Assembly (NCBI GenBank): GCA_947626485.1
Contig: CANQSG010000002.1
Span: forward strand, 1 to 56,905
From: an uncultured Clostridia bacterium
GTDB lineage: Bacteria; Bacillota; Clostridia; Oscillospirales; Acutalibacteraceae
DNA: 56,905 bases
Direction: 5' to 3'
Shown here piece after piece: positions 45,734 through 53,925 of this stretch. Position 1 is the first letter of the stretch. Every line of letters begins with the position of its first letter. Both the position numbers and the translations under genes were made by a program. Under the pieces are notes generated by a model. It was not told the origin of the DNA. It made no database searches and saw only the letters and a list, made by a program, of their open reading frames with translations.

Positions 45734-46387
45734 TCTCTTTTTGAGGGCTTTGGTTGACCGGACGATCATGTAGACTGACAGCGACGAGATCAGCAGGAAG
45801 ACGCCCGCGCCGACACAGTTGCTCATCGTCACGCGGAAGGCCTCGGAGTCGCCGAACGCCGAGATCATCGCCGATTGCAGGGAATAGACCGAAATGGCGG
45901 CGACGGACAGCGAGAGCGCCTTGCTCGCCGACAAAATCGGGTCGCGGTAGGCGCGGAAGCGGACGACGTTGCGCACCGCCGTGATGGCGGCGTAAAAGGT
46001 GTAAAGCGCCATGGCGTAGATCAGATACCCGGGGTAGGAAATGACATGCTCCATATATAATGTAATGCAGTGAATGCCCAGCAGCGCGAAGTTCAGCGCC
46101 AGCATGACGCAGGCGCTGCTGCGGTATCTGCGCCACTTGACGACCGTCGACGCCCGCCGCCGACCGCGCAGCAGCGAAAAGCGAATGCCGCTGAGGATCA
46201 GATAATAAAACGCGAGCGTCCCCGCCCAGATCGACCGGGCGAGGATCCCCGTGATCGCCTGCAAAACCGCGTAGGCGAGGTTGACGGCAAAGCTGCAATC
46301 GAGCAAAATTTCCGCCCGCCGCCGGTCGTCGCTTCGCAGCTGCCTCGCCGTCTCCCGCAGCCGCGCCCTGCCCTCCCGCCGGTTCAT
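45728..46387 (-). CDS. Integral membrane protein, about six helices, unknown function
   Basis: The 219-residue protein starts MNRREGRARLRETARQLRSDD and has about six hydrophobic segments (ILLDCSFAVNLAYAVLQAIT, SIWAGTLAFYYLILSG, SACVMLALNFALLGIH, YLIYAMALYTFYAAIT, ALSLSVAAISVYSLQSA, GAGVFLLISSLSVYMIV). No family recognised. Its ATG overlaps the TetR stop as ATGA, so it is translationally coupled and probably what the TetR gene regulates. The stop TGA is contributed by repeat copy C. Confidence 0.82.
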   Translation of the reverse strand: MNRREGRARLRETARQLRSDDRRRAEILLDCSFAVNLAYAVLQAITGILARSIWAGTLAFYYLILSGIRFSLLRGRRRASTVVKWRRYRSSACVMLALNFALLGIHCITLYMEHVISYPGYLIYAMALYTFYAAITAVRNVVRFRAYRDPILSASKALSLSVAAISVYSLQSAMISAFGDSEAFRVTMSNCVGAGVFLLISSLSVYMIVRSTKALKKRK

Positions 46388-46980
46388 GCCTGCCCGTCCT
46401 GTTCCGGCAGAATGCAGCGCATACACAGCGCGATCATTTGCTCGATGGGGTCGGCGCAGTCGCGCTCGAGCCACGCCCCGACGACGGCGGTCAACCCGCC
46501 GAGGTAAAAATGCACGATGTAGGGCTTTTCGCGGGCGGGCAGGCGGAACCGGTCGAGCGCGGGGGAGAAGACGCTGTCAAACAGCCGCTGAAAGGTGCGC
46601 CGCGTGCGGAACACATCCTGGTGCCGCAGCACGACCTGATACAACCGCTTGTTCTCCCGGACGAACTCGAAATACGGCCGCAGATAGGCGGGGGAAAGGA
46701 AGATCGCGTCCTCCCGGCTCGGCGACGACAGCCGCTTTTTTACGTCGGTCAGCTCGGCGGAATAGCGCGCGAAGCATTTGTTGTTGGTGTACTCGACGCA
46801 TTCGTTGAGCAGGTCGTCGATCGTCTCGTAATGCAGGTAAAAGGTCGAGCGGTTGACGCCCGCCGCGGCGCAAATCTCCTTCACGGTGATGTAGGCGAGG
46901 TCCTTTTTGGCGAGGCAGGCGATCAGCGCCTCGTCCATCCGCGCCGCCGTGCGGAAATATTTGCTCTGGGTTGCCTTCAT
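46384..46980 (-). CDS. TetR/AcrR-family transcriptional regulator
   Basis: The 198-residue protein has an N-terminal TetR HTH (about 10-57: RMDEALIACLAKKDLAYITVKEICAAAGVNRSTFYLHYETIDDLL) and an all-helical C-terminal ligand domain with the HFYLGGLTAVVGAWLERD segment typical of TetR_C-type clostridial regulators. It lies between a small membrane protein gene (28 bases upstream) and the six-helix protein gene. Autoregulation is likely; ligand unknown. Confidence 0.93.
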   Translation of the reverse strand: MKATQSKYFRTAARMDEALIACLAKKDLAYITVKEICAAAGVNRSTFYLHYETIDDLLNECVEYTNNKCFARYSAELTDVKKRLSSPSREDAIFLSPAYLRPYFEFVRENKRLYQVVLRHQDVFRTRRTFQRLFDSVFSPALDRFRLPAREKPYIVHFYLGGLTAVVGAWLERDCADPIEQMIALCMRCILPEQDGQA

Positions 46981-47008
46981 GCGTTCCGCCTCCCGCGTCG
47001 ACCCGGCT

Positions 47009-47368
47009 TTACTCCGCGTCGCTCGTGATCTCGCCCGCCAGCCGAATGATGTCGCCGGCGAAGGCGTCCTTGCGTTTTTGCAAAATCCGCTTGTAAAGCG
47101 GGTAATTCACCGCCGCCCCGGCAAACCCGACCAGCCCGACGACGATGCCGAGCGCGACAGAGACCGCCGTCGCGCCCCCGATGACGCCCATCGCCAGGCA
47201 CATGCCCGTCCCGGCGAGCAGGGTGCAGGCGACGCCGAAGGTGTAGGTGAAGATCTGCGCGGGCAGCTTCGCCGCCCGGTCGAGCTTGCGCAGCGCCACC
47301 ACCTTGGACGCGCTCTTTTTCGAATACTCGTTCGCGATCGCTTCCGCATAAATCTTGTCCGTGTTCAT
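47009..47368 (-). CDS. Small membrane protein, clostridial conserved
   Basis: The 119-residue protein MNTDKIYAEAIANEYSKKSASKVVALRKLDRAAKLPAQ... has a soluble N-terminal helix and two transmembrane helices (about 40-63 and 70-92), then YPLYKRILQKRKDAFAGDIIRLAGEI. Very similar small proteins are widespread in Clostridia and are sometimes labelled dihydropteridine reductase, without support visible here. The start follows GGAGGAACG. It leads the small membrane protein / TetR / membrane protein operon. Confidence 0.8.
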   Translation of the reverse strand: MNTDKIYAEAIANEYSKKSASKVVALRKLDRAAKLPAQIFTYTFGVACTLLAGTGMCLAMGVIGGATAVSVALGIVVGLVGFAGAAVNYPLYKRILQKRKDAFAGDIIRLAGEITSDAE

Positions 47369-47554
47369 TTTTCGTTCCTCCCGGTTTGATTTGGTGCGTT
47401 AAGTATAACAAACAAACCGGCAATTCGGAACAACACGATCCCCGTTTTCTGTCGCGCGATCCGCCTTCGACAACTCTATTTTAGCATAAATCTCCGCTTT
47501 TTTCCACCCGCCCGCCGAACGGCGGGTCGATTTTTTGCGGGACAAAGCAAAGAT

Positions 47555-47592
47555 AAAAAAACCGCCGGGGCAGTGGTTGCACCCGGCGGTTA
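47555..47592 (-). terminator. Intrinsic terminator of the XRE gene
   Basis: Minus-strand AACCGCCGGG...CCCGGCGGTT stem then TTTTTT; the XRE stop codon lies at the base of the stem. Confidence 0.85.
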
Positions 47593-47955
47593 TTCGGTCA
47601 GCGCGGCGGCGATTTTGCCCAGGACGGCGTACTGCGCCTCGGTGAGCGGCTTGCCGGGCTGTGCGTTTTTCAGGCGGTAGGCGTCGGCGAGGGCCTTGAG
47701 CGTTTCCGCCTGCCGCTCGGTCATGCCGTGCGTCGAGACCGTCCCCTGCCGCTTCATGCCGCAGAGGTCGTCCATCGAGACGTTGAAAATGCTCGCGATC
47801 GTGCGGAGCGTTTCAAATGGCGGCTCGGAAGTGTTTGCCTCATATCTGCTGACCATTCCGTGCGATATATGCAAAAGCTTGGCGACCTGTCCCTGCGACA
47901 TGTTACGCTGTTTGCGAAGCTCACACAAATTTGCGCCAAAGTCAAACGGTTCCAC
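47590..47955 (-). CDS. XRE-family helix-turn-helix regulator
   Basis: The 121-residue protein has a Cro/CI HTH at residues 8-65 (LCELRKQRNMSQGQVAKLLHISHGMVSRYEANTSEPP) and a C-terminal helical part. It is divergent from the methyltransferase gene, with palindromic and repeated sites in the 138-base gap, so it could act as a controller protein for the restriction-modification-like cassette. It is longer than classical C proteins (about 80 residues), so the role is inferred from position. Confidence 0.92.
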   Translation of the reverse strand: MEPFDFGANLCELRKQRNMSQGQVAKLLHISHGMVSRYEANTSEPPFETLRTIASIFNVSMDDLCGMKRQGTVSTHGMTERQAETLKALADAYRLKNAQPGKPLTEAQYAVLGKIAAALTE

Positions 47956-48003
47956 GCGTCCACCTCCGAGGTTTTATTTCAGTAAAATTATACACCGAAA
48001 CAC

Positions 48004-48032
48004 TTGCATGAGATTATACATTGTGGTATAGT
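48004..48032 (+). promoter_or_regulatory. Promoter of the methyltransferase operon
   Basis: TTGCAT (48004-48009), 17-bp spacer, TATAGT (48027-48032). Confidence 0.7.
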
Positions 48033-48057
48033 ATTCTTATATCATTAGAATTATACC
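48025..48057. promoter_or_regulatory. Palindromic operator candidate
   Basis: GGTATAGTATTCT and AGAATTATACC form an imperfect inverted repeat overlapping the -10 box and start site. ATTATAC recurs at 47987, 48013 and 48050, consistent with multiple sites for the divergent XRE protein. Confidence 0.5.
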
Positions 48058-48093
48058 ATTAAAATTCTCGTTTCGTGCAAGTTTTGGAGGCGT

Positions 48094-49182
48094 ATGATGG
48101 CAAGCAACAAAAATCTCAGCGCGGCGAACAAGGCGAAGAAGGACGAATTTTACACGCAGCTGGTCGACATCGAAAACGAGCTGCGGCACTATCGTTCGTT
48201 TTTCGCGGGCAAGACGGTCTTCTGCAACTGCGACGACCCGTTTGAAAGCAATTTTGTGAAATATTTCGCGATGAATTTCAACCTCCTCGGGCTGAAAAAG
48301 CTGATCGCGACCTGTTACGCGACCTCGCCGGTGCTTTACACCCAGCTGAATTTCTTCGGCGAGGAGGTCGCGCGCGGCGTGGCGGAAGCGGGCAAAAAGC
48401 CCTATAAAATCGAGCTCACCGCCGTCGCGGACAGCAACGGCGACGGCGCGATCGACCTCGCGGATTTCGAGGAAACGCTGCGCGCAAACCCGCCGCAGCT
48501 GCTGCAAGGCGACGGCGATTTCCGCTCCGAGGAGTGCGTCGCGCTGCTGAAAGAAGCCGACGTCGTCGTGACAAACCCGCCGTTTTCGCTCTTCCGGGAA
48601 TACGTCGCGCAGCTGATGGAATACGACAAAAAGTTTATCATCATCGGCAACAAAAACGCGATTACATATAAAGAAATTTTTCCGTTGATTCAGACCAATA
48701 AAATATGGGTCGGGCACACTCCGATGAGTAAGGATTTATTATTCGATGTTCCACAGAAATATGCAGCTGAAATTATGATAAGTGGCAAAATGGGGAGTAA
48801 ATATAAAATCATTGATGGGGTATTAAAGGGCAGGTCGCCGTCGATATGGTATACAAATATAGATATTAAAAAGCGGCATGAAAGTTTAATTTTATATAAG
48901 CATTATACGCCGGAAGAATATCCGGAATATGATAATTACGACGCTATCAATGTTGACAAAGTCGTTGATATACCTTGCGATTACGATGGGGCTATGGGTG
49001 TGCCGATAACTTTTATGGATAAATACAGCTTGGAACAATTTGAAATATTAAACGCAAATGATTTTCGGCGTTTTGAAAATGTCAAGAAAAAACCGCACGG
49101 TTTAATCAAAGATGCAGAGGGTTCTATCTTAAATGGCGCTCGTTTAGTATATCCGAGAATTTTAATCAGAAAGAAGGCCTGA
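48094..49182 (+). CDS. EcoRI-family adenine-specific DNA methyltransferase
   Basis: The 362-residue protein belongs to the EcoRI-type N6-adenine methylase family: NKAKKDEFYTQLVDIENEL near the start, VFCNCDDPFESNFVKYF (SAM-side motif) and catalytic VVVTNPPFSLFREY with NPPF at 161-164. The C-terminal half holds the likely target recognition region. Composition changes sharply at about 48660: codons 1-188 are GC-rich like the genome, the rest AT-rich. GGAGG lies three bases from this ATG; the next ATG (48097) has better spacing. It is followed two bases later by the nuclease gene. Confidence 0.92.
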   Translation: MMASNKNLSAANKAKKDEFYTQLVDIENELRHYRSFFAGKTVFCNCDDPFESNFVKYFAMNFNLLGLKKLIATCYATSPVLYTQLNFFGEEVARGVAEAGKKPYKIELTAVADSNGDGAIDLADFEETLRANPPQLLQGDGDFRSEECVALLKEADVVVTNPPFSLFREYVAQLMEYDKKFIIIGNKNAITYKEIFPLIQTNKIWVGHTPMSKDLLFDVPQKYAAEIMISGKMGSKYKIIDGVLKGRSPSIWYTNIDIKKRHESLILYKHYTPEEYPEYDNYDAINVDKVVDIPCDYDGAMGVPITFMDKYSLEQFEILNANDFRRFENVKKKPHGLIKDAEGSILNGARLVYPRILIRKKA

Positions 49183-49184
49183 CG

Positions 49185-50291
49185 ATGGACATTCGGTTGG
49201 AGGAGCACACAATCAAAGAGGTGTTCGAAGGGTACGAGGACAACGACGAGAGCGGCGTGGTCGGGTACGGCGGCAGGCTGAACATTCGCCCCGCCTATCA
49301 GCGCGAGTTTGTCTACAAGGAGCAGGAGCGCAACGCCGTCATCGACACCGTTTTGAAGGGCTTTCCGCTCAACGTGATGTACTGGGTCGAGGACGACGCG
49401 GGGCATTACGAGCTGATGGACGGGCAGCAGCGCACGGTGAGCATCTGTCAGTATTGCAGCGGTGATTTTTCCGTGCTGATCGACGGCGCGCCGAAGACCT
49501 TCCACAATCTGACGGCGCACGAAAAGGAGCAGTTTCTGAATTATCGGCTGATGATCTACGTCTGCCGGGGCAACGACAAGGAAAAGCTCGAATGGTTCAA
49601 AACGATCAACATCGCCGGGCTGCGGCTGACCGATCAGGAGCTGCGAAACGCGATCTACACCGGCCCGTGGCTCACCGACGCGAAGCGCTATTTCAGCAAA
49701 CGTGGCTGCGCGGCGCACGGGCTCGCGGAGAAATACATGAACGGCGAAATGATCCGCCAGGCCTACCTCGAAACGGCGATCTCCTGGATCGCCGCCCGGG
49801 AGGAGGGCGGCATCGAGGCGTACATGTCCGCCCACCAGCAGGACAGCAACGCCTCGTCGCTCTGGCTGTATTTCAACAACGTCATCACCTGGGTGCAGAC
49901 GATTTTCACCGTCTATCGCCGCGAGATGAAGGGCATCGCGTGGGGGCTGCTCTACAATCGGTACGGCGACCTGCCGCTCGACCCGAAGACGATCGAAAAG
50001 CGCACCGCCGCATTGATGGCCGACCCGGAGGTCACCGGGAAAAAGGGGATTTACGAGTACCTTTTGAGCGGCGAGGAAAAGCTGCTGAGCCTGCGCCGCT
50101 TCGAGGAGGAGGACAAGCGCACGGCCTACGAGCGGCAAAAAGGCGTCTGCCCGCTCTGCAAGCAGTATTTCGAATACGAAAAAATGCACGCCGACCACAT
50201 CACCCCCTGGCACGCCGGCGGCAAAACCATCCCCGAAAACCTGCAAATGCTCTGCCGCGACTGCAACCTGAAAAAATCCGGCGCAGAATAA
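49185..50291 (+). CDS. DUF262 plus HNH endonuclease (GmrSD-like)
   Basis: The 368-residue protein joins an N-terminal DUF262 (ParB-like fold; YQREFVYKEQERNAVIDTVL, ELMDGQQRTVSI with DGQQR at 79-83) to a C-terminal HNH nuclease (about 325-365: CPLCKQYF, MHADHITPWHAGGKTIPENLQMLCRDCN, with two CxxC zinc pairs). DUF262-DUF1524/HNH proteins include the type IV restriction enzyme GmrSD, whose N-domain hydrolyses NTPs. Here it is coupled to an adenine methyltransferase, so it is probably the restriction half. DUF1524 is absent; a standard HNH replaces it. Confidence 0.92.
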   Translation: MDIRLEEHTIKEVFEGYEDNDESGVVGYGGRLNIRPAYQREFVYKEQERNAVIDTVLKGFPLNVMYWVEDDAGHYELMDGQQRTVSICQYCSGDFSVLIDGAPKTFHNLTAHEKEQFLNYRLMIYVCRGNDKEKLEWFKTINIAGLRLTDQELRNAIYTGPWLTDAKRYFSKRGCAAHGLAEKYMNGEMIRQAYLETAISWIAAREEGGIEAYMSAHQQDSNASSLWLYFNNVITWVQTIFTVYRREMKGIAWGLLYNRYGDLPLDPKTIEKRTAALMADPEVTGKKGIYEYLLSGEEKLLSLRRFEEEDKRTAYERQKGVCPLCKQYFEYEKMHADHITPWHAGGKTIPENLQMLCRDCNLKKSGAE

Positions 50292-50311
50292 CCCGCCGCA
50301 TTTCGCAAAAA

Positions 50312-50349
50312 ACCGCCCGGACAGGCAAATTTGTCCGGGCGGTCGGCTT
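50312..50349 (+). terminator. Terminator of the methyltransferase-nuclease operon
   Basis: ACCGCCCGGACA...TTGTCCGGGCGGT stem followed by CGGCTTTTAT. Confidence 0.75.
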
Positions 50350-50390
50350 TTATACAGAAAAAATCCCCCCGCCGGGGCTTCGACGAAGGG

Positions 50391-50432
50391 CAAAAAATGC
50401 CCGCCCGGGCAGGATGCTTGCGCGGGCGGGGT
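50391..50432 (-). terminator. Terminator of the collagen-like gene
   Basis: Minus-strand CCCCGCCCGCGC...TGCCCGGGCGGGC stem followed by ATTTTTTG. Confidence 0.82.
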
Positions 50433-50446
50433 TGTGATTTGAGGGA

Positions 50447-52449
50447 TTATGCGCGGCGGAAGCGGCGGTAGAATCTGCTGTTGTCGCCGGCTACGTCGTG
50501 CTCTTCGTTCAGCAGCTCCTGCGCGGCGCGGGCGGGGTCGCGCAGCGTTTCGGCGGGCAGCGGGGTCTGCGCGGATTCGTCGCGCTTGTAATAGCTCCAG
50601 CCGTCCGGATTTTCGAAAACGGCGCGTTGCAGGGCGGTGCCGTGGAACGCCCAGTAGCCGATGTTGACGACGGCGCGGGGGATGGTGACGTCGGTCAGGG
50701 CGGCGCAGTCCTCAAAGGTGCGGTCGCCGAGCTTTGTCAGGGTGTCCGGCAGCGTGACGGTGCGCAGTGCGGTGCAGCCGAAGAAAAGCTGCAGCGGCGT
50801 TTCGGGGATCGAGCCGAGGGAATCGACCCGTTCGAGGTTGACGCATTCGCGGAAGGCCGCGGCGCCGATCGAGGTCACGCTGTCCGGCAGGGTCAGCGTC
50901 CCCGACAGGCCGGATTTGAGAAACGCGTTGCTGCCGATTTTTTGCACCGTGTCCGGGATGGAAACGCGGGTCAGCTCGGCGGCGTTCGCGAAGCCGTTGT
51001 CGGCGATCTGCGTGACCGGCTTGCCGTTGTGGTAGGCGGGGATGGCGACGGTGGCGACGCGGTCGGTAAACAGCGGGTTGAGCGCGACACTGTAGGAATC
51101 GCCGAGGTCGGTGTAGTGAAGGACGGCGAGGGTCGTCTCGACGCGGTCTTCTTCCTCGAGCGGTAGCGTCTCGCTCGTCCCGTCGGTGTAGGAAATTTTC
51201 AGCTTGCCGTCGACGATCTCGCATTTCGCGACGCCGCGCCCGGGCTCTCCCTGCGCGCCCGGCTCGCCGCGGTCGCCTTTTTCGCCTTTGTCGCCCTTTT
51301 CGCCCTTGACGTTGCCGAGCGACAGGACGGAATGGTCGGTGCGGGTGACGGTCAGATCGCCGTCGGTCGAGAGGGTCACCGTCTCGATGCCGACGCCGTC
51401 CGCCCCGGTCACGCGGCCGACCTCGAGGATCTCGCCGTCGGTTTTGGTGAAGCGCAGCACCCCGTCGGCGTCGATCTCCGCCCGCAGAATGCCGACGCCG
51501 TCCGCGCCGCGAATGTTGCCGAGCGCCTCGACGACGCCGTTGCTGAGCCGGACGGTCAGCGCCCCCTCCGGCGAGATCGTCACCTGCGAAATGCCGACGC
51601 CTTGCTCGCCCTTTTCGCCCTTGTCGCCTTTTTCGCCTTTTTCGCCCTGCGCGCCGACGACGGGGCCGACGGTGACGCGGTTTCCGTTCGAAAAGGTCAG
51701 CTCGAGGTCGTCGCCCGCAAGCGCCGCCCCAGTGATCCCGACGCCGTCGGCGCCCTGCGCGCCCGCTTCGCCCCGGACATTGCCGAGGTCGAGCGCCGTG
51801 CCGTCGGTCAGGGTCAGGCGCAGCTGCCCGTCCGCGACGGCGACGTCTCGAATGCCGACGCCGGGCTGCCCGTCGCGCCCCACGACCCTGCCGAGGTTGA
51901 CCTGCCGCCCGTCCGAAAAGGCGAGGGTCAGCTCCTCGCCGACCATGAAGCGTCGGTGACGGCGACGCCGTTTTGACCGTCCGCGCCGTTTTTGCCGTCG
52001 ACGCCGTCTTTGCCGGCAAGTCCGTCTTTTCCGTCCGTTCCGACGGCCTTGCCGAGGTTGAGCGTCCTGCCGTCCGAGAGGGTCAGCAGCAGCTCGCCCT
52101 GCGCGTTGAAGGCGGCGGCCTGCAAACCGACGGCGGGTTGCGACGCCCGCAGGGTCAGCGCGTCCGCCCAGTCGGCTTCGCTGCCGGTGTAGCCGTGGTC
52201 GCGCGCGATTTCATACGCCGATTTGCCCGCGAGGGAATGAAGCCAGTCGGTGACGGAACCGGCAAAGCCGTTTTCGACCGCCAGTTCATAGGCCGACAGG
52301 CCGTCCTGTCCCGCCGCCGGGAGGGTCGCGTCCTCCCGCACCCACCGCGCGCAGCCCAGCGCGAGAGCCGCCAGCAGCAGGATCGCCACGACGCCGACCG
52401 CCGCGAAGATCGCCGCCCGTTTTTTGCTCGTAGTCTTTGCCCGTTCCAT
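50447..52449 (-). CDS. Surface protein: N-terminal anchor, collagen-like and beta repeats, BspA-like leucine-rich repeats; frameshifted
   Basis: Two minus-strand frames make one protein of about 667 residues. It starts MERAKTTSKKRAAIFAAVGV after AAGGAGG, with a transmembrane anchor (about 10-33). Then come repeats of a GVGI...DG.L...DG....LG.V.G beta module separated by collagen-like G-x-y runs (GEKGDKGEKG), and a C-terminal leucine-rich repeat domain of the BspA/LRR_5 type (VTSIGAAAFRECVNLERVDS, LTKLGDRTFEDCAALTDVTI). The frame breaks near 51940 (one base missing), not at a homopolymer. An inactive allele, a sequencing error or rearrangement are all possible. Confidence 0.8.
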
Positions 52450-52481
52450 GCCGATTCCTCCTTCAAACCGCATCTTTCATA

Positions 52482-52495
52482 AGGTGTACCTTTTA
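52482..52495. promoter_or_regulatory. Operator-like dyad AAGGT-GT-ACCTT, copy 1
   Basis: AAGGTGTACCTTTT, 33 bases before the collagen-like gene start. Its exact reverse complement recurs at 52607-52620. Confidence 0.5.
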
Positions 52496-52594
52496 AAAAA
52501 GCGGCGGCATTTTCGGGGAAAAACGTCGGATTTTGCAAAAAACAGTTGCTTTTCGGAAAAAGTTATGGTATATTTATAGCACCAAGCAAAACCG

Positions 52595-52634
52595 AAAAAT
52601 TCGTTCAAAAGGTACACCTTTTGAACGAATTTTT
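52595..52634. promoter_or_regulatory. Perfect 18-bp inverted repeat containing the second dyad
   Basis: AAAAATTCGTTCAAAAGG-TACA-CCTTTTGAACGAATTTTT. It could be a terminator (T run after the stem) or an extended operator; the embedded dyad AAGGTACACCTT matches copy 1. Confidence 0.65.
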
Positions 52635-52693
52635 GTATTTATCGCCCGCCCGGCGAATCTTACGGAAAAATTTCGAGCTGCGCGGGAGTGATA

Positions 52694-52741
52694 TAGTGAA
52701 GAACTAAGAGTGAAGAAGTGAGGTGTCCGCTGCGCGGACGG
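52694..52741 (+). repeat. Truncated hairpin-CATCAT repeat, copy D
   Basis: TAGTGAAGAACTAAGAGTG, GAAGAAGTGAGG and TGTCCGCTGCGCGGACG: only the 5' part of the family, ending after the first hairpin. Confidence 0.75.
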
Positions 52742-52773
52742 GAAATAGAGCGTTGACAACAGGATTATAACAT

Positions 52774-52850
52774 AAAAAATCCGCCGATCGGGGCGGATTT
52801 GACGGCTGAGGGTGACGGTCGTAAGAAAAAGCCGGGCGAAAACCCGGCGG
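52774..52850 (-). terminator. Two stacked minus-strand terminators with no gene upstream
   Basis: Minus-strand GCCGGG-TTTTCG-CCCGGC then TTTTT (52826-52848), and AATCCGCC...GGCGGATT then TTTT (52774-52799). Six TGACGG repeats lie among and beyond them (52800-52935). The 52450-53045 stretch otherwise holds no gene that I can support. Confidence 0.6.
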
Positions 52851-53044
52851 GCGGCACGGTTGACGGCGTTCGAATACAACGCTGTTCTTTTTTTGGCCGT
52901 TTGACGGCTGCGTGACGGCAGCTTTGACGGCGAATGCTATGTAATTCCGCCAAAAACAACCCGATCGGCGGGTGGCCTTTGCAAGAAACATATAAGTGAC
53001 TTTATTACGTCATAAAAATTTTTCGAATTTTTTGTGAAAACCTC

Positions 53045-53073
53045 TTGCAAAAGTCGGGGCTACGCGCTATAAT
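53045..53073 (+). promoter_or_regulatory. Promoter of the tetR-type gene
   Basis: TTGCAA (53045-53050), 17-bp spacer, TATAAT (53068-53073), with a leader of about 170 nt. Confidence 0.78.
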
Positions 53074-53245
53074 AAGTGCGTTGCGAGCGCCGCAGAGTGG
53101 AGAACTCCGTGCAAAAATTCGGGGGAATAACAAGTTTTCGCGGGCTTACCGGCGGGGGTCGCCGCGCCGGGCGACGGCGGAAAATTTCGGAAATGTCGGC
53201 GCTCGCCGTCAAAATCAGCAGATGCGGAACGGAGGGGAATTCGAT

Positions 53246-53890
53246 ATGACAAATATGACCGCGCACAGCGGCGGCAGAACGTATCGACATCGAAACGGCG
53301 GGCAATCGCTGACGAAGACCCCGACCGACGTGCTGCTGCTCGACGCCATCGTCCGCACCGTCGCGCAAAAGGGCGTCGAGGGCGCCTCGACCCGGGCCAT
53401 CGCCGCCGAAGCGGGCAACGGCATGACCGATACCGTGATCTACCGCCACTTTTCCGGCAAGGAAGAGCTGCTGCACAAGGCCTTTCTGCGCGAAAGCGAG
53501 GCCTTTATGCGGCAGGTCGAAGTGCTTTTCCCGGTGCTTTGGGAAAGGAACATTTCCCGCGAGCAGCGGCTGCGCTATCTCTGGCATTCGGTCTGGGGGT
53601 GGCTGAGCCGACACAAGGACGCCGCCGCCTTCATGATCCGATATTATTATTCCGCCTCGTTTGACGAGATCGCAAAGCGCGGCTATTGCGAAACCTGGCA
53701 GCCCATCGCCGACCGTCTGCGGGCGCTCGCGCCGGACGTTGACGCCGAATCCCTCGTCTATATGGCGCTTGAGGCGACCGCTTCTGCCATCTATCCCGTC
53801 TGCGTGGGCTGGCGGCCGGACGGGGCGGGGGCTTCGGAATACGGCTTCCGAAGGTTCAACGGGCTTGTCAACGAATTTTTGCCGAAGTAA
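53246..53890 (+). CDS. TetR/AcrR-family transcriptional regulator
   Basis: The 214-residue protein has a 30-residue N-terminal extension rich in Arg and Gly, then the TetR HTH (about 30-78: LLLDAIVRTVAQKGVEGASTRAIAAEAGNGMTDTVIYRHFSGKEELL) and a helical ligand domain with MIRYYYSASFDEIAKRGY. The start follows GGAGGGG; the longer in-frame extension has no such site. The next gene begins 35 bases after its stop, so it is likely in the same transcript as the VWA surface protein. Confidence 0.92.
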   Translation: MTNMTAHSGGRTYRHRNGGQSLTKTPTDVLLLDAIVRTVAQKGVEGASTRAIAAEAGNGMTDTVIYRHFSGKEELLHKAFLRESEAFMRQVEVLFPVLWERNISREQRLRYLWHSVWGWLSRHKDAAAFMIRYYYSASFDEIAKRGYCETWQPIADRLRALAPDVDAESLVYMALEATASAIYPVCVGWRPDGAGASEYGFRRFNGLVNEFLPK

Positions 53891-53925
53891 GGTTTTTGCT
53901 CCTTTATAGATAGGGAAGGATTTTC

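Noticed and set aside
52704-52991. 95-codon minus-strand frame overlapping repeat copy D
   Set aside because: It runs through two terminators and the repeat, has no ribosome-binding site and no recognisable family.
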